DNA of 64,000 nucleotides from Straminergon stramineum (taxonomy: Eukaryota; Streptophyta; Bryopsida; Hypnales; Calliergonaceae). This document shows, in pieces, positions 34,621 to 47,310 of the stretch; positions within the stretch are counted from its first letter, which is position 1, and each line of letters starts with the position of its first letter. The notes beneath the pieces are model-generated. The model did not search any database, was not told the DNA's origin, and saw nothing but the letters and a program-made list of their open reading frames with translations. Both the position numbers and the translations under genes were made by a program. Location of the stretch: positions 9,860,501-9,924,500 of the forward strand of contig OY987273.1 of NCBI GenBank assembly GCA_963920665.1. Reading direction: 5' to 3'.

Positions 34621-35463
34621 GTAATATTGGAGGGCGGAAGAGAAATCATGCCCCTCAATGTGCTTCTTGTACTTCCTCCACCACGGAGGAAGTGGCTGAA
34701 CATTATCTTTGACTTGAATGGCATACTTTGTCAAACTGCGATGAAGTCCTATGCGGAGAAATTCAAATCGTATAAGTTCGAAGACAATGTTCTTTGCCAT
34801 AGAAATCCCATGATCATGAGACCTAAGGCGGTATTTGCTTAGCAAAATCTCGATGAGTTCCTCCAACATGTTTCTGCAATTGCAGATAGGGTCTTAGTAT
34901 GGACCACAATCTTGAAGCGTAACGCAGAACCCATCGCTGGACACCTGTTCAGCGGTTGTAGAGCACCCTATGATATTCTTTTTTAGGAGCAATGCAAAAA
35001 GATAGAGTGCTCTCCGGGGAAGTTCTTTCATCTTAGTCAGCAAGTGCATTGTATGAAAGTGCTCACTAAAACCTTGTTCAGCAATCCTAGCGAGGGCATG
35101 TCTTTCAACTCGGATAATACTCTTCTCATTGACGACTCTCCTAACAAGAGTGTCTATAATGAGAATGGGAATGCCATATTCCTAGATACTTGGACTCACC
35201 ATAATCAGAGGGATGATGTCCTCATGGGGGTACTTCTAAAATGGCATTGACGTCTAGATTCGAACTACCAACCAAGGCAAATGTTGAGATATGTCGAGGA
35301 AAATCGGATTGGCCTGAACCCATTGTGAGATGGGGACTACAAGGTAGATGACCTCTTAGATGGGATGAGAGAATCCTTGAAGGTCATGGGTTCTAGATTC
35401 CAACTTCTTGGAATAGGCACAATCGTAGAGCAAGGCCGACATGGGAAGTACACTGTATCGTAG
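34621..35463 (+). pseudogene. Gene D, FCP1-like HAD phosphatase domain
   Basis: A single frame of 281 codons with internal stops (TAG at about 34840 and 34985, TGA at 35248 and about 35329) and a final TAG at 35461. HAD/FCP1 motifs are in order: FDLNGILC at residues 30-37 (motif I; the second catalytic Asp of DxDx is Asn), LVWTTILKRNAEP (motif II region, about 34.89 kb), and TLLIDDSPNKSVYN (motif III, about 35.12 kb). Plant FCP1-like proteins with DLNG and LLIDDSP motifs are known to me, so this is a confident fold assignment (PF03031-type). Loss of the second Asp makes protein-phosphatase activity uncertain. It is linked by a predicted intron to the methylase-like part, giving an unusual two-domain gene. 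Confidence 0.72.
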
Positions 35464-38199
35464 AGTCATTACAGATGTGGGATGACATTAATTCTATATA
35501 GTCCTTGATTTGTACGCTACAATCTTTTGTAAATAATATATTCCATATGCATTTCTCTTGAATCTTTGCCGTGTTCTTTGAGGGTTTACTATCCATGTCT
35601 CCCATTCTTAATTGAAGATGCTTTTGCACTTGTTTGACGGAGGGTAATGTCGATGAACTTGTGGAATTTTTACATATTGTAGATTGGAGGCATTCACTTT
35701 GTTGAATTGCTGAAAAGACAAAGGTTGACTAGGAGTCTCCTCTTCGAATAAAAAAATTCGGTCTCTAGTCAATTAGAATCCGAGGGTGGGAGTTGCAATA
35801 CTATTCCGTATTCTAAGTCATTAATACATGTTGCGGTCTACCATGGACGTCGCATCTATGGCCATAGACTATTCTATGGGGGACGTGGAAGACAGCATTG
35901 TGGACAGTCCCCTCAGTCGTGGACCTGTTAGGACTCCTATCTGCTCTCTTTCACCGCTAAAACGAGCATCCTTGACCTAAGGGAACTCATTCTTGCCTGC
36001 TCCACAGACAAACGCAAGGACCAGCCTCAAATTAGACCTACCAGTGGATAAACTAACAGGACGTCTTCAACTCGAGGATGTCCTTTTGCCATCGCTCATA
36101 ATTCAGCCACTTCCTAATGACATTTCTAGACTTACGGCGACATTTGTGTTTGACCATGAGAAATGAAGTGCATTGCTCGAGCCCATGATTGTTGCTCCTA
36201 GACCTCGGCTCGAGGATAAGGAGCCTCGTCCCTCAGAGTCTGTTGGAGCGAGATAATCTCCTTCTGTTAATAGTCTTTTTCGGTGATAAATTTTTAGAGA
36301 TCACACGCAAGCCATGGATTCCAAAACAAGTGGGGCTCGACTTCCATACATGGACAATGTCAATGCATTCCTACCAAGGCTACCTTCTCAAGGGTCAAGA
36401 TCGCTTTCCACTTCAGAGGTAACACAAACTACCTGAAGGCCAAAGCGGAAGGATAGTGGATCTCAAAATTTGGATTTGCATGGCATATTGGATGGTGGAA
36501 GTGGGTGACACTATCATTCCTAATGCAATGATATCTTTAAAGGCCTAGCAAAGCTAAAAGCAATGGAAGAAACCAAGAGCAATTGTATAGCCAATAGTGA
36601 TGCCTAGGCCACCAACTGAAGTTCTTGAAGCCTAAGTAGCTTAGGGGTCTTTTTTACTATTAATAGTATGGAAAATGATCACAAAAAAATACTTAGAGTG
36701 GTTGAGTACTATTACACGTATAGGAAGGCTCTTTGTTTCTACTTACAGTTTAGGCAATCGTTTGCCTTCATAATTCAATCACGTCAAAGGATACTATAAA
36801 CAAAAGTTATGTACTCTTTGTATATTCCATCTCCCAAATAAGTCAAACATATTGAACTAAAGATCACTTGCAATTCTTTTTTCCAAGGGCTTTGGTACAT
36901 TACGTGAATGACCTTCTCATATTCCCTCATAAGTTGTTCTAATTGATGCAATTCAATTCACTTGTTTTAAGTCATTTGAGCCTTATCTTTATTCAAAACT
37001 ATGTATTGTCTGTATTAATCCTTGGGTTCAACAACTATTACTTCAATGGAGCTTCGTACTTAGTTTTCAAAATCTCAAAATGACCATATCATCTCAATTT
37101 AACAAATAAGGCCTTAAATCTACATAATGGGGGTGATGCTCTAACTGTACCATTGCCATATCGGCAACATATTCAAGTAGAAGGGTGGTTTTTGAAAAAG
37201 GTGACGGTGATGATGCAAATTAGCAAGACTAGACCTTCGGCAAGAAGTGTGATTAAGTGAGGAAAGAATCTCATGAAGATACTTACTCTAGGGGATCAAG
37301 CTAATACCAATTCCTCCATAGTTGGATCTGACTGATACTACGCAGTGTTTTGCTGGACCCCCCAAATTCTGTACCCGATCCAAACATTTTGAAAAAACCC
37401 AGAATCTCAAGATCTACTTTTAGAAATCAAACACTCTAAATTTTATTTCGTGATCTCAATGGAATCTTGGCTACATTGAAAGTAAACAACTTCTATGTGT
37501 GGGATTTAAATTCAATGATCTAAATGGTGGACAAAACTTAAGAGACAAAATCTCTTTGATTTTTGGAATGCTCTCGCTAGATTCTCTATTCTAAATTGTC
37601 CAATCTCTTCTCAGGAAGACAAAATTGCATAAGGTCACATTGTTAAGAAAAATCTCATGAATCTCAAAATCTATAGAATGGGGGTGATGCTCTAACTATA
37701 ATATTACCATATTGGCAACATATTCAAGTAGAAGGTTGGCTTATGAAAAAGGTAATAGTGGCAACCTTAGGTTTTGAGTGAGGTGACAAAACAATAAGAA
37801 GTGCAATTGTTTGAAAGAAGGTACGATCATTGAAGAAAGAATCTTGTGAAGGTACTCATTTTCGGGTATCAAGCTATTACCAATTTCTCCATAGTCGGAT
37901 TCCATTGATATTGCATGGGATTTTGTTGGACCCTCTGAAATGCATACCTGATCCAAAAATTTGGTCGTCTTCATCTTCACGGTACTTTGCTATTCATGTT
38001 CCTAAACTACTAAGATAATTTGAAAACAACAATTTTGAAAGGTAAAAGGATTGAAAATGAAGAAATGCTCACCTCCTTTAGGGTTGTTTGAGGGGACAAT
38101 TTGTCAATACGATAAACACAATGTCCAACATGTCAAGGTTTAATAGAGTCAAACTTAGCTTTGAATTTTTTTTTAAATTTCACCCTGCTCGTTAGGCCA
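35464..38199. other. Intergenic DNA with direct duplications
   Basis: No gene is recognised. Degenerate reading frames at 36.1-36.5 kb (for example APRPRLEDKEPRPSESVG) may be another gene fragment, with low confidence. A segment starting AATGGGGGTGATGCTCTAAC at 37,126 recurs at 37,677, 551 bp away. Between the two lies repeat R1 copy 2. Confidence 0.55.
37424..37665. repeat. Dispersed repeat R1, copy 2
   Basis: Closely matches 6,066-6,310 in the same orientation (AATCAAACACTCTAAATTTT at the start, GAAGACAAAATT near the end). It lies between two copies of a ~265-bp direct repeat (37,126 and 37,677), so the whole may be a tandem of 551-bp units. Confidence 0.8.
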
Positions 38200-38620
38200 T
38201 TTAGATGCCATGTGGTAGATATGTGGCTTCCTTGTGGCATCCGAAAGGGGCACATGTGGGTGTAGGCAACCTTGGGTGGAGACAACCTTGGGTTTAGGGT
38301 GACAATGGGTAGGGCAACTTTCGATTCAACTGGGTGGAGAATACGTGGTGACTTGCCATGCAAGGATGTGTAGAAAGAACTTGAAGGGAAGTAACGCCCG
38401 ACAAAAAATCTTGGTCGCCCCTCTAGGCCCATAGTTACCTTGTAGGAGACTTGCAAGAGCCCCTTGGACCCATAGTTGCCTCGCACGAGATTAGCATGCA
38501 CCCCTTGGACCCGGAGTTGCTTTCTTGGACCCGAATGTACCCCAACAGGCCTGTGGTTGCTCCCCTAGATCCACATGTGCCCTTTGGAGACTATATATTC
38601 AATTAGTGGTTGTCTACCCG
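38200..38620 (+). repeat. Degenerate GACCCATAGTTGCC-type minisatellite
   Basis: Loose repeats such as CCCTTGGACCCATAGTTGCC and GACCCGGAGTTGCT precede gene Z by about 400 bp. The same motif in the same orientation relative to its gene lies upstream of gene Y (55.9-56.2 kb). It is probably part of the ancestral gene's 5' region. A TATA-like CCTATATATCC is at about 38,660. Confidence 0.5.
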
Positions 38621-39327
38621 CATGGGCCCCATCACCAAATCTCACCTGTGATTGCCCCACCTATATATCCACTTGTCCAAGACCTTTTGGGCATCTTTCA
38701 TAGAGGCTTCTTGTCTTGTATCCTTTAGTGGCTACATGTGTGAACCTTGAGTATTTACTATTTATTACATTCATCCAACCTTTTCATCTTACTAGTTGTG
38801 GACCACCAAAAGTCTAAACAAGTTTTTTTAGCCTTACACACAACAATCTCTAATGGCCTCTAGAGTTAACAATGTCAGGGCATTGCCTATTTTAGCTATT
38901 GCATAGACCACCTAGGCATTACAAAAGGCTGTCAAAGACAAACATCGCAAGCGTAGGGGCGCTATTCATCAGAAGCAACTCTATGTGCTAAGTAGTAAAA
39001 CCCACCTTGTTTTTAAAGGGTGGAATGAAGAACTAGAGCCTTGGACAATAAAAACCTATGAAGATTACATCGAATGGTGCCACATCGGCAAGTTCTTTTC
39101 TTTATGGTGTCATCATTATAATCAGCACATCAATGAGGCAAATTTGAAGTACTACAAGAATCCAACTTTCCTTCAAAGATGCTTAACATTGTAGCAAAAC
39201 CTTTACAAAATCGCGTTTGTAGATAGGAACGAGGTCCCCCTCTTCCTTGCTAGAGGAGCATATGCTAAGGTCGAGCTAAACAAAGAGGTCAATTGAAGCA
39301 TGATCAAGGGAAGTACATACATAATAT

Positions 39328-42300
39328 TGTCGTACGTGCGTAGGAGCGTAAGTATCCTTACAACACCAAAACGTCGTAAAATGACTTGAAATATTCTCCC
39401 CAGGGATTCTAGAATGTTGCTACAAGATGAGATTATCCGTTTTCTTGACTTAACCAATCCATCCACTTAACTTCTCTCTTCCGGATTTCCATTTTTCCAG
39501 AATCCAATCCAGATCCACTCCTTTCTGGATTTCCAGTTCTGTCTCTTCTCACACACTAGTTTTCTATTCCTCTATTTTACCCTTAGAGGGTCCGCCTTTG
39601 ATCTTGTAGAGGGGTAGGGACTCACCACTCGTATTCATTACAATTTCTTCTCTCTCTAAACTACACAAAACACACCTAACAGTATGTCGTAATAGATCAG
39701 ACAAGGAAGTACCCTCACAACTTCTCGGATGGCCAATCCGGAAGGCAGGTCACATAGGGTTGTAACCAACTCTTTCTACTACAACAACTGATCAACAACA
39801 ACCGGATCAGATGGGGGATTGTTAGTAGTTCATTAGATTGATCCTAGAGTTTGGTAGACCTTTCGAAGAGTAGGATGGGGATTTTTCTGTTGGCAGTTGC
39901 TTATCTCCGCACAAAATCTTCCCTCAGATTCCAGACTCACACCCACACCACTCCTTGCTGGATTTCCATTCTAGTATTTTAAAAGCACTACACACAAGAC
40001 CGTATTCCCAAGCCTAAACTACGTCACAAACGTTCCCTCCAAATTAAATCCAGTCACTTCAGATCCTGATTCCTCCTTTCCTCTCTCCCTCTTACACTTT
40101 AATGCTCTTACAAGTAAAAACAACAAAATTGGATATACAATAGATCAATTCCTAAATGTCCACTTGGTGGCTCAGATTAAAGAAAGGAGAACTAAATACC
40201 AACTATAAGCATTAGGATGGAATGAAAGGGCAATAGACCTACCCACCCCTTAAAATTCAAAAACCCAAAGGCAAAAAGCCACCCAGAAATCCAAGCAACC
40301 AACCATTGCCCTCCCAAGAAACTCAGAAAGTCAAATCCTAAAAATCCAGAACCCGGGCCCACACTTAGAAACCCAATTCAAATCCAAAATTCAAATCCTA
40401 ACTAACTGAAATTCCTAACTACTTTGCCTTCCGTGCTTTCTTCTGACTACTCCCACCTTGACTCGCCGGTGCCTGGACGGGTGCCCTCGCCGGAGTTATC
40501 TTCACCAAAAATGTCTTTATTGTGGCCTAGGTTTGGATCTTTCGAATCTCTAGAGGTGAATCTTCCTCTTCCATTTCTTCTTCCCCTTCCTTTGAATCCA
40601 TTTTCAACCCAATTTGATACTCCTCTTCGTTAGACTTCTCAATGCAATTGATCTCCCTTACTTCCTCCTCTTCTCTTGGAGACGTCTCATCCAACAAGAT
40701 AGGCATTTTGTCCTTTGTGGGTTGAGGCTGCCTCATGTGCTCAAAGCTCTCTAGATGGGTTTGAGCTAGATTCGTTAGGTCTTCCATCCGGTCAATTAGA
40801 TCACTTTGGACTAGTAATCCAAGTGTTTGGAAAGCGTCCTTCACCAAGAGCCAGGTGGTTGGAATAGTCGGCGAGATGGAAACTTCCAGAGGCTCTAACT
40901 TCCTTGCTATGCTTGGTTGCTTGGCCAGCTCTAGTACTATCTTTGTGCTCCCCTAGATGGTCTTCTGTAATTGAATTGAGAAGGACTCTGTTGAATGCTG
41001 AAGAACCTCCCTAAGTCCTTCAAGTCTTGCTGGAAGCGGAAGTGATGAAGCTAGCTTGACCAAAGTTTTCGTAACAAAAGGAATTTCCGAAAAGTGAGCG
41101 AAGTCCATGATCCAATCTAGATCAATACGCCTCAAGAGTTAGTGCAACTCCTTCAGCATTGTCTCCATCCGGGCTAAGAAATCAACTAGGATCCTCACTA
41201 CCTTGGATCCAGTTAAATGCCCTTCCTTGATTAACCAATCATGGATGAGGGAGGCTTTGACGATGATCTCCGATGGTCTATCCACCAAACTAGACAAATT
41301 CTTGATGAGTTGCAAAGCTTCCTTCTCCCTCTATTTTGATGCGGCTAGCTCCCCCTCCACCCAATTCAAGTGGGATTAGAGGTTATCCCTCTCCTTTTCC
41401 AGATCCCTGATCTGCTCTTCTTTTTGTCTCAGCTCCTCCAGATTCGGTAGTCACTTCACTACGTCTAGGATATCTTTTGGCTTGACCTTAAGCTCCTTGT
41501 TGATTGCCCTTAGGAGTTCCGCTAAGTTTTCATGGTACTCTTATGCCTGCAACATCCAATTGAATCTGGTCTTAAAGAATTCGGAAACCCCTTCCTTTTG
41601 CTTCTCAGGAACTGGAAGCTTTCCTCATGATGTCAGATCAATGGATTTCTTCTTCTTGTCTTTGCGATCTATCACTTGCTCCTCCTCTTCTGGCTCTTCT
41701 TCTTCAAATTTTGGTTTCTCCTCCTCAACTTTGTCTATGAGGCCATATTGCAAGATAGTGGATTCAGTGTTGTATTCTATCATTTTGGCACTACTCAAAA
41801 GTTCTACATGGTGGTAGAGGTGGAACAAGTAGGGATTGATAGGATTGGTCTTGGCCTTTGCTACATGGATAGCAATTTTGGACACCACTACTGCAATAAC
41901 CTTCCTCCAATGGACCAATCTACCCATCATTGCACCAAAGATGGTATTGGCTACTATGACCATCACTTGGCTAGGCTTTTATGGATACAAGATTGGAATG
42001 AGGAATTCTAATACTTGTTTCTACCTCTCGTCCTAACAGTCACTAATGGCATACCCTTCCTTGGCATGGGGCTGATTCTTAAATATTTCGGCTGTAAACT
42101 TTCCAGATTGGAAGGCTAATCCGGATCCTTTTTTTAGGAATCCATAGTCATTCACCCAAATCTCATCCGTCCAGGTTCTCTGTGTACCCTTCACTATTAG
42201 TTCATACTACTTCAGAGCTCCTACGATGAGCTTTTGAATCATCCACCCATTTTTCAGGGTCCATGGCCTAAGTAATAATCTGACACACTCAATGCTACTT

Positions 42301-42843
42301 AGGTTGTCTTCTAATTGTGACCAGTCACTCTGCCTTTCAGGAATGGTAGGACAGACCATCCATGTAATGACTGAAAGTTTACGACTACCTCACTCCGCCA
42401 TAATAAACTGAAACTAACTATAGATCTAAAGTGCACAATATTGTCTTCTCTTTCTTCTTACGATAGCTAACTCACCACTCTTTCACTCAACTATATGAGT
42501 GCAAGCATCTACGGGAGAAAGAGGGAGGAGAAATGGAGGTGGAGGAGTATAAGTACCCGTCAACTTACAGATCATTCCAGGTAGCAGACTGTTCGCCATA
42601 ACGGTTCCCTAAATTCCTAAACAAGAACTCTACAACGTAGGCTGTCTCTATCTGGGTTTCCAGACTCCGGATCCGTCCTAGATTTGATTACAGGACACTT
42701 GGATCATCTTCTCAGCCTAAATGTGATGTTTAAGCTAAGCGGATTCTAAATCCATTTGCCTATTTAAAATTTTCAAAAATTCCATACTTTAATAGTTCTA
42801 TTTTATACTAACTCAATAGATTCCAAATTTTTGTCTCGTGACA
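39328..42843 (-). mobile_element. Solo LTR of family A, copy A3
   Basis: 3516 bp. On the minus strand it starts TGTCACGAGAC (42,843) and ends ACGCACGTACGACA (39,328). It is flanked by AATAT at 39323-39327 and 42844-42848. It is more diverged from A1/A2 than they are from each other: many CCGG sites are lost and the stops are a mixture. It interrupts gene Z, and the gene Z frame is open across the restored site. Confidence 0.9.
40419..42401 (-). pseudogene. LTR-embedded ORF, family A, copy A3
   Basis: A 661-codon frame from ATG 42401 to TAG 40419, still in one frame despite heavy decay (by eye about six TAG, five TAA and three TGA). It is homologous throughout to the A1/A2 proteins: LEFLIPILYP, NPYLFHLYHHVELLSS, a long acidic run (EEEEPEEEEQ), a coiled coil, and a terminal ARKAK. 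Keeping the frame over 660 codons suggests decay after a recent coding history, with few indels. Confidence 0.75.
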
Positions 42844-45800
42844 AATATGTCCAGAAAGTGGTTTCATTCCAAGAGGTGTTCTAGTGTTTCTTGAGGGGGG
42901 ACTTGGCCTTATTCCAAGCATATATAGAACTCAAACCCCTGCCACTAAAGTTGAAACTAAGGAGTCAAAAGAAGATGGTGATTTTGATGGTATGCATGTC
43001 CCGCGGGCAATATGAATTGTAGAACAATCTGTTGGCCTCATTGAAGTTCAAATTGAAATTCCGGAGGGACCTATGACATCCACGGGACAGCGAGTAAGGC
43101 AATATCTACAGTACAACATTCAAAGATATGAGTGGGACTTACATCGATTCCAACAACAGGTCCTAGTTAACCCACCTTTGCCAACATAGCACACAAAGGA
43201 CGTCATCAACTTCGATCCCAATGAAGACATGGCTATGGAGAAATTGATCACGTTCCCATTTCTCCATGAACAATGGGTTTGAGTAACAACATTATGACTT
43301 TGGCAAAAGCTTTCGACCTCCTCAAGACCAAAGATGTCGAAATTTCTTCACTACAAAATAAAATGAGGAAATTGCGATGTAAGTGTGAACCCAAAAGTAC
43401 ACTCATCTTTCAACAAACTATAGAACTACAACACCTTCACGAGAAAGACCATGACACTTTGACTTTGTCAGATAGGGATGATGCCTTTCTTGAGCAAAAC
43501 CTCGAAAACATAGACAAGGTTCTCGAGAACCTTACCAACAATATCCTTCACTGTTCTCCTCTTGCCAAGCGCACTAGATGCTCATCCATCATTCCAAATA
43601 CACTTCCAACTATTGTCAGAAGATATACTACCAATGACACAATTGAGTTCAATAGGATCCAAGACTCACTTTCGTTTCATGTGGTTTCATCAATTATTCA
43701 ATTAGAGAAAGACCATGGACTTTAAGAAGAAAATTAAATACTTCGAAGAAAGTTGGTTGAGTTGGCTACCACATACTACCATTGGAAGGTCGCCTTCATT
43801 CTCTCTATGGATAGATCCCAACAAGTTGCGAAGGAGCTTGAGAAAGTTTCTAGAAACTCTATTGCAAATATATGTTCCTAAAAAGGAGAATGGATTGATG
43901 TCATGAGCACTATTGGAGGACATGTTTCCCAGTAACATGTGCATGTTGGAATTGCCAAAAAAGGTCATAGATTGGACCAAAAATGGTTGGGACCACCAAA
44001 ACCAAATGTCTAGCCATATGGAAGCCAAGAAACATAAGCTCTTGTGGCCCAAGCCCGCACCTTTTGTTTTGGACCATACCAAATGCCCCATATGTCTTGA
44101 ACAATTTGGCTTTGAAGGAGGTTGGGCACTAGGATCTTTTGCAGATGTGTACCACCTCAATGTCTCATCATACAATGCTTGATTAGACAATGTTGTGTGA
44201 TTTGTTCAACACCATTCCATGATCGCTTATATACCATGTTCAACTTGATGACCTACATGCCTCCATTTTGAAAACACACCTGTGATACGACAGCTGACAC
44301 AACCTTGTGGGGCCAAGACTTGGTCTGGAGTTGGCGAGAAAGACAACATGATCAAGAAAAGGGACCTGCTATCTTGCAATTGAATTGGGAAACTGTGAGC
44401 CCTCAAGTTGGCACTTGGAACTCAGGGCTTTCTTTTTTTTGTTTTAGTCAGTATTTTAGCATAATTATATGCAAAAATGCATAAAAAGAGTGTTTGAGTG
44501 GTATTTGGTAGAAGTCCCTACCAATACAGTGAGGGGTCATCTTAGAAGTGTAGAGTATATAAAATACTCAAATTTTATACTTCTAAGGCCTAGTTGAGAG
44601 TCTAAGAGGTCGACTAAGTGTTTCCGAGAGAACTAAGGGTTTGAGTGTTAGCCAGTCCTAGTAGTTGTCCATGTTAAACTAAGTCTTACAATGGCATGTG
44701 ACAAGCTGGCTAAGTCTATTTTAGATCTAGAGAGTCTAGTATAGGTCACCATCCAATTCGTAAAGAATTTGGATTGGTAAAGTTCTTATTTGCAAATAAC
44801 TTATAGAAGAATTATTCAATCTGCAAATAAAGTGATGGGAGAGCGACCAGAGTATGAAGAAAGGTGCTTTTATTCTAAAAGCATGCCAAGAGCCGACATT
44901 GGAGCCGGTTGTTCCAAGATTCCCCAATACAAGAATAATTTCCCCCTCGAGCGGAAATTAAAAGGGAATTGCTAATTTTAGCTTCCCTATTAATAGTGCA
45001 AAGTGAAATGTAATGTTGCACTTTGGTTTTGGGAGTTTCCTAGAAGCTACCCAAAAAGTTTCGGAATTTTCCTGAAACTATTACAATGACTCCATGGGAA
45101 GTCAACTGCATTTAGACATGGTCGTAAATTCCTAGGAATTACCCATGTTGTAGTAAAATCCCACTAAAAATTAGGATAGAGTTTTGTGTGCTAATAAAGC
45201 GCTCCGCAAAGTTTGAAGACATTTTGACATTCCTAGGTACCAGAATCGGCAACGACAGTGGACTTTTGAAGAATTTACAACTTTACGGCGGGTTGACCGG
45301 CGTACCAGGAGGTGGCGGTGTCCAAATGACATGAATGAGGGGTCTTTTCTTACTCCCACAAACCTTCTAAGTAACCCTAGCTAGATAGTTTCCTCAAAAG
45401 AAACAAATTCCAAAAGTTAGAGTTTTCACCTTTCTTTGGAGTTATCGTGAGTGATTTTACGCTTACAAATGGCTGGGAAGAAAGGGGTGGGGGTTCCCCT
45501 AGGCTAATTTGGGTCTTCTAAACACAATGGCGCAATCGTTTTTCAATTTGGAGTTGTTCCCTAGAAGATAGGAGGGGTCCAGCAGTAGGTTTGACTTTTT
45601 AGAGTAATTAGCGGTAATTCAAAGTTAATTTCGCAAATATCTTTTGGAAAATTGAAGATTGGATTTGGGTAAGACCTCTTTTCTTGCGTAACAATCCATC
45701 TTTTGTTTAAAGAAGGACAATTTAGAAATACTTTGGGTTAATTAGCAAAATATCTAGGTTAATTAGGGTTATTTTCAAAATATCTTTGGAGAAAGATCTT

Positions 45801-45968
45801 GGATTTGATTTAGCCAAGATTTATTAGCTAAATGGAGAGGGTTCTAGAGAATTCATCCATTAAACAAAGATTATTTTGGAATTACATTAGGGTAGTTTAG
45901 GAAATATCTCGGGATCAAAAGTAAATGTTTTTCCACCGACAACTTACCGGGGAGGGGCCTGGGACAAG

Positions 45969-45977
45969 TATAAAAGG
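45969..45977 (+). promoter_or_regulatory. TATA box in LTR C
   Basis: TATAAAAGG in a GC-richer context (GACAAGTATAAAAGGCCC), followed by pyrimidine-rich CCTAACCCTCACCCTC that could hold the start site. It fits the U3 promoter of an LTR and supports plus orientation of block C. Confidence 0.6.
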
Positions 45978-47189
45978 CCCTTCCCTCGAGGTTGTCGGTA
46001 CCCTAACCCTCACCCTCATTCTTATATCTAACCTTTGCTTTCGTGCTACCGGCGTGGTCGGAGCACTGATCCAGGTCGAGATCCGACCTAAGTTTCATTT
46101 TAATTCTTGATTTGTACACTTTGAAGGACGAGAGGGTCCCTTCAAAGTGATTTCTATTTGATTTCGTTAAGTTCTTGAGGCTAAGCCTCCATTTTCTTTG
46201 AATTGTGAGAGTTTTGGAAGGGATAGACCTCCAAACTCTAATTTCGTTTAAGATTTCTTGAATACTAACAAATTGTGCTTATTACAACAGAATTTGGTAT
46301 TAATATACTTAAGGCAGTGAAGCTTGACTTTACCAAAAGTTTATTAAACCAACCCTTGCCCAAAACTCGTTGTATAACGAAGATTTGGACTTTAATTGCT
46401 AAAGTTCGGTTTAAACGCTGTCATGCGTACCTACTTTAGTGATTAAACTTGGATAATTAGAAATTTTAGAGAATTAATCTTTAAAGTTCGGTTTAAACAC
46501 TGTCATGTGTACCTCCTTTAAAGATTGACTTTCAAAATACTAAAATTTGATCTTTGACACCGTGTATACCTGAGGTTGCCCCCGCACGGCGAAGCTTTGA
46601 CTTTAAAAGATTTGAAATTAACACTTGGAAAAATTTCCTTATTTGCATGTTTGGAAAAATGCTCTGCAAGTGTACTAATTAGGAACGTTTGATTTAGTGG
46701 AAAAGATTAGAGAAAAGTAGACAAAATTGCTTAGTAGTAGTTAGAGAAAACCAAGAGTTAGATTAGTTTCCCTAAGTCATTAAAATTATCCTAGAAATAG
46801 AATTCAATTAGCTTAGAATATTTAGTTGTTTAGTTTTAACCTTTTCCCAAAAATCCCAAAAAATTAGATTGTTAGTTTAGAAGTTAAGAAGTTCCCAAAA
46901 TTCCCTAAAAATTAATTAGTTTTAGACTTAATTAGGTCTAAAAATTAGATTAGATAAAAATCCATTAGATTAGTAAAAGTTTCCCAAACCAGTGATCAAG
47001 AATGAGTTATAAACTAGTACACCAGAGTCAGTACCATTAAACCAGCAAACCTGAGAGTTAATCAGGAGGACCAACAATCAAAAGGGCAAAGACAGACTGA
47101 ATGAACGGAGAAAGACTCGGTTGAACGGAGACAGGATGGGGTTGGGTTTTACATCCAATCACATCGTGCCACGTGGCGGAAGCTCAGCA

Positions 47190-47310
47190 GTGACAGGGAG
47201 CTGGAAGTGACAGGGAGCTGGCAGTGACAGGGAGCCGGCAGTTTGGAAAAAGCCCGGCGTGACAAGGAGCGGCAGTTGGACAGGGAGCTGATCTAGGCGG
47301 ACGGGGAGCT
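47190..47310 (+). repeat. GTGACAGGGAGCTGG minisatellite in LTR C
   Basis: About six imperfect units of ~15-17 bp (GTGACAGGGAGCTGGMA, then CGTGACAAGGAGCGGCA, GACAGGGAGCTGAT). It accounts for the open frame on the opposite strand here, which is not a gene. Confidence 0.8.
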
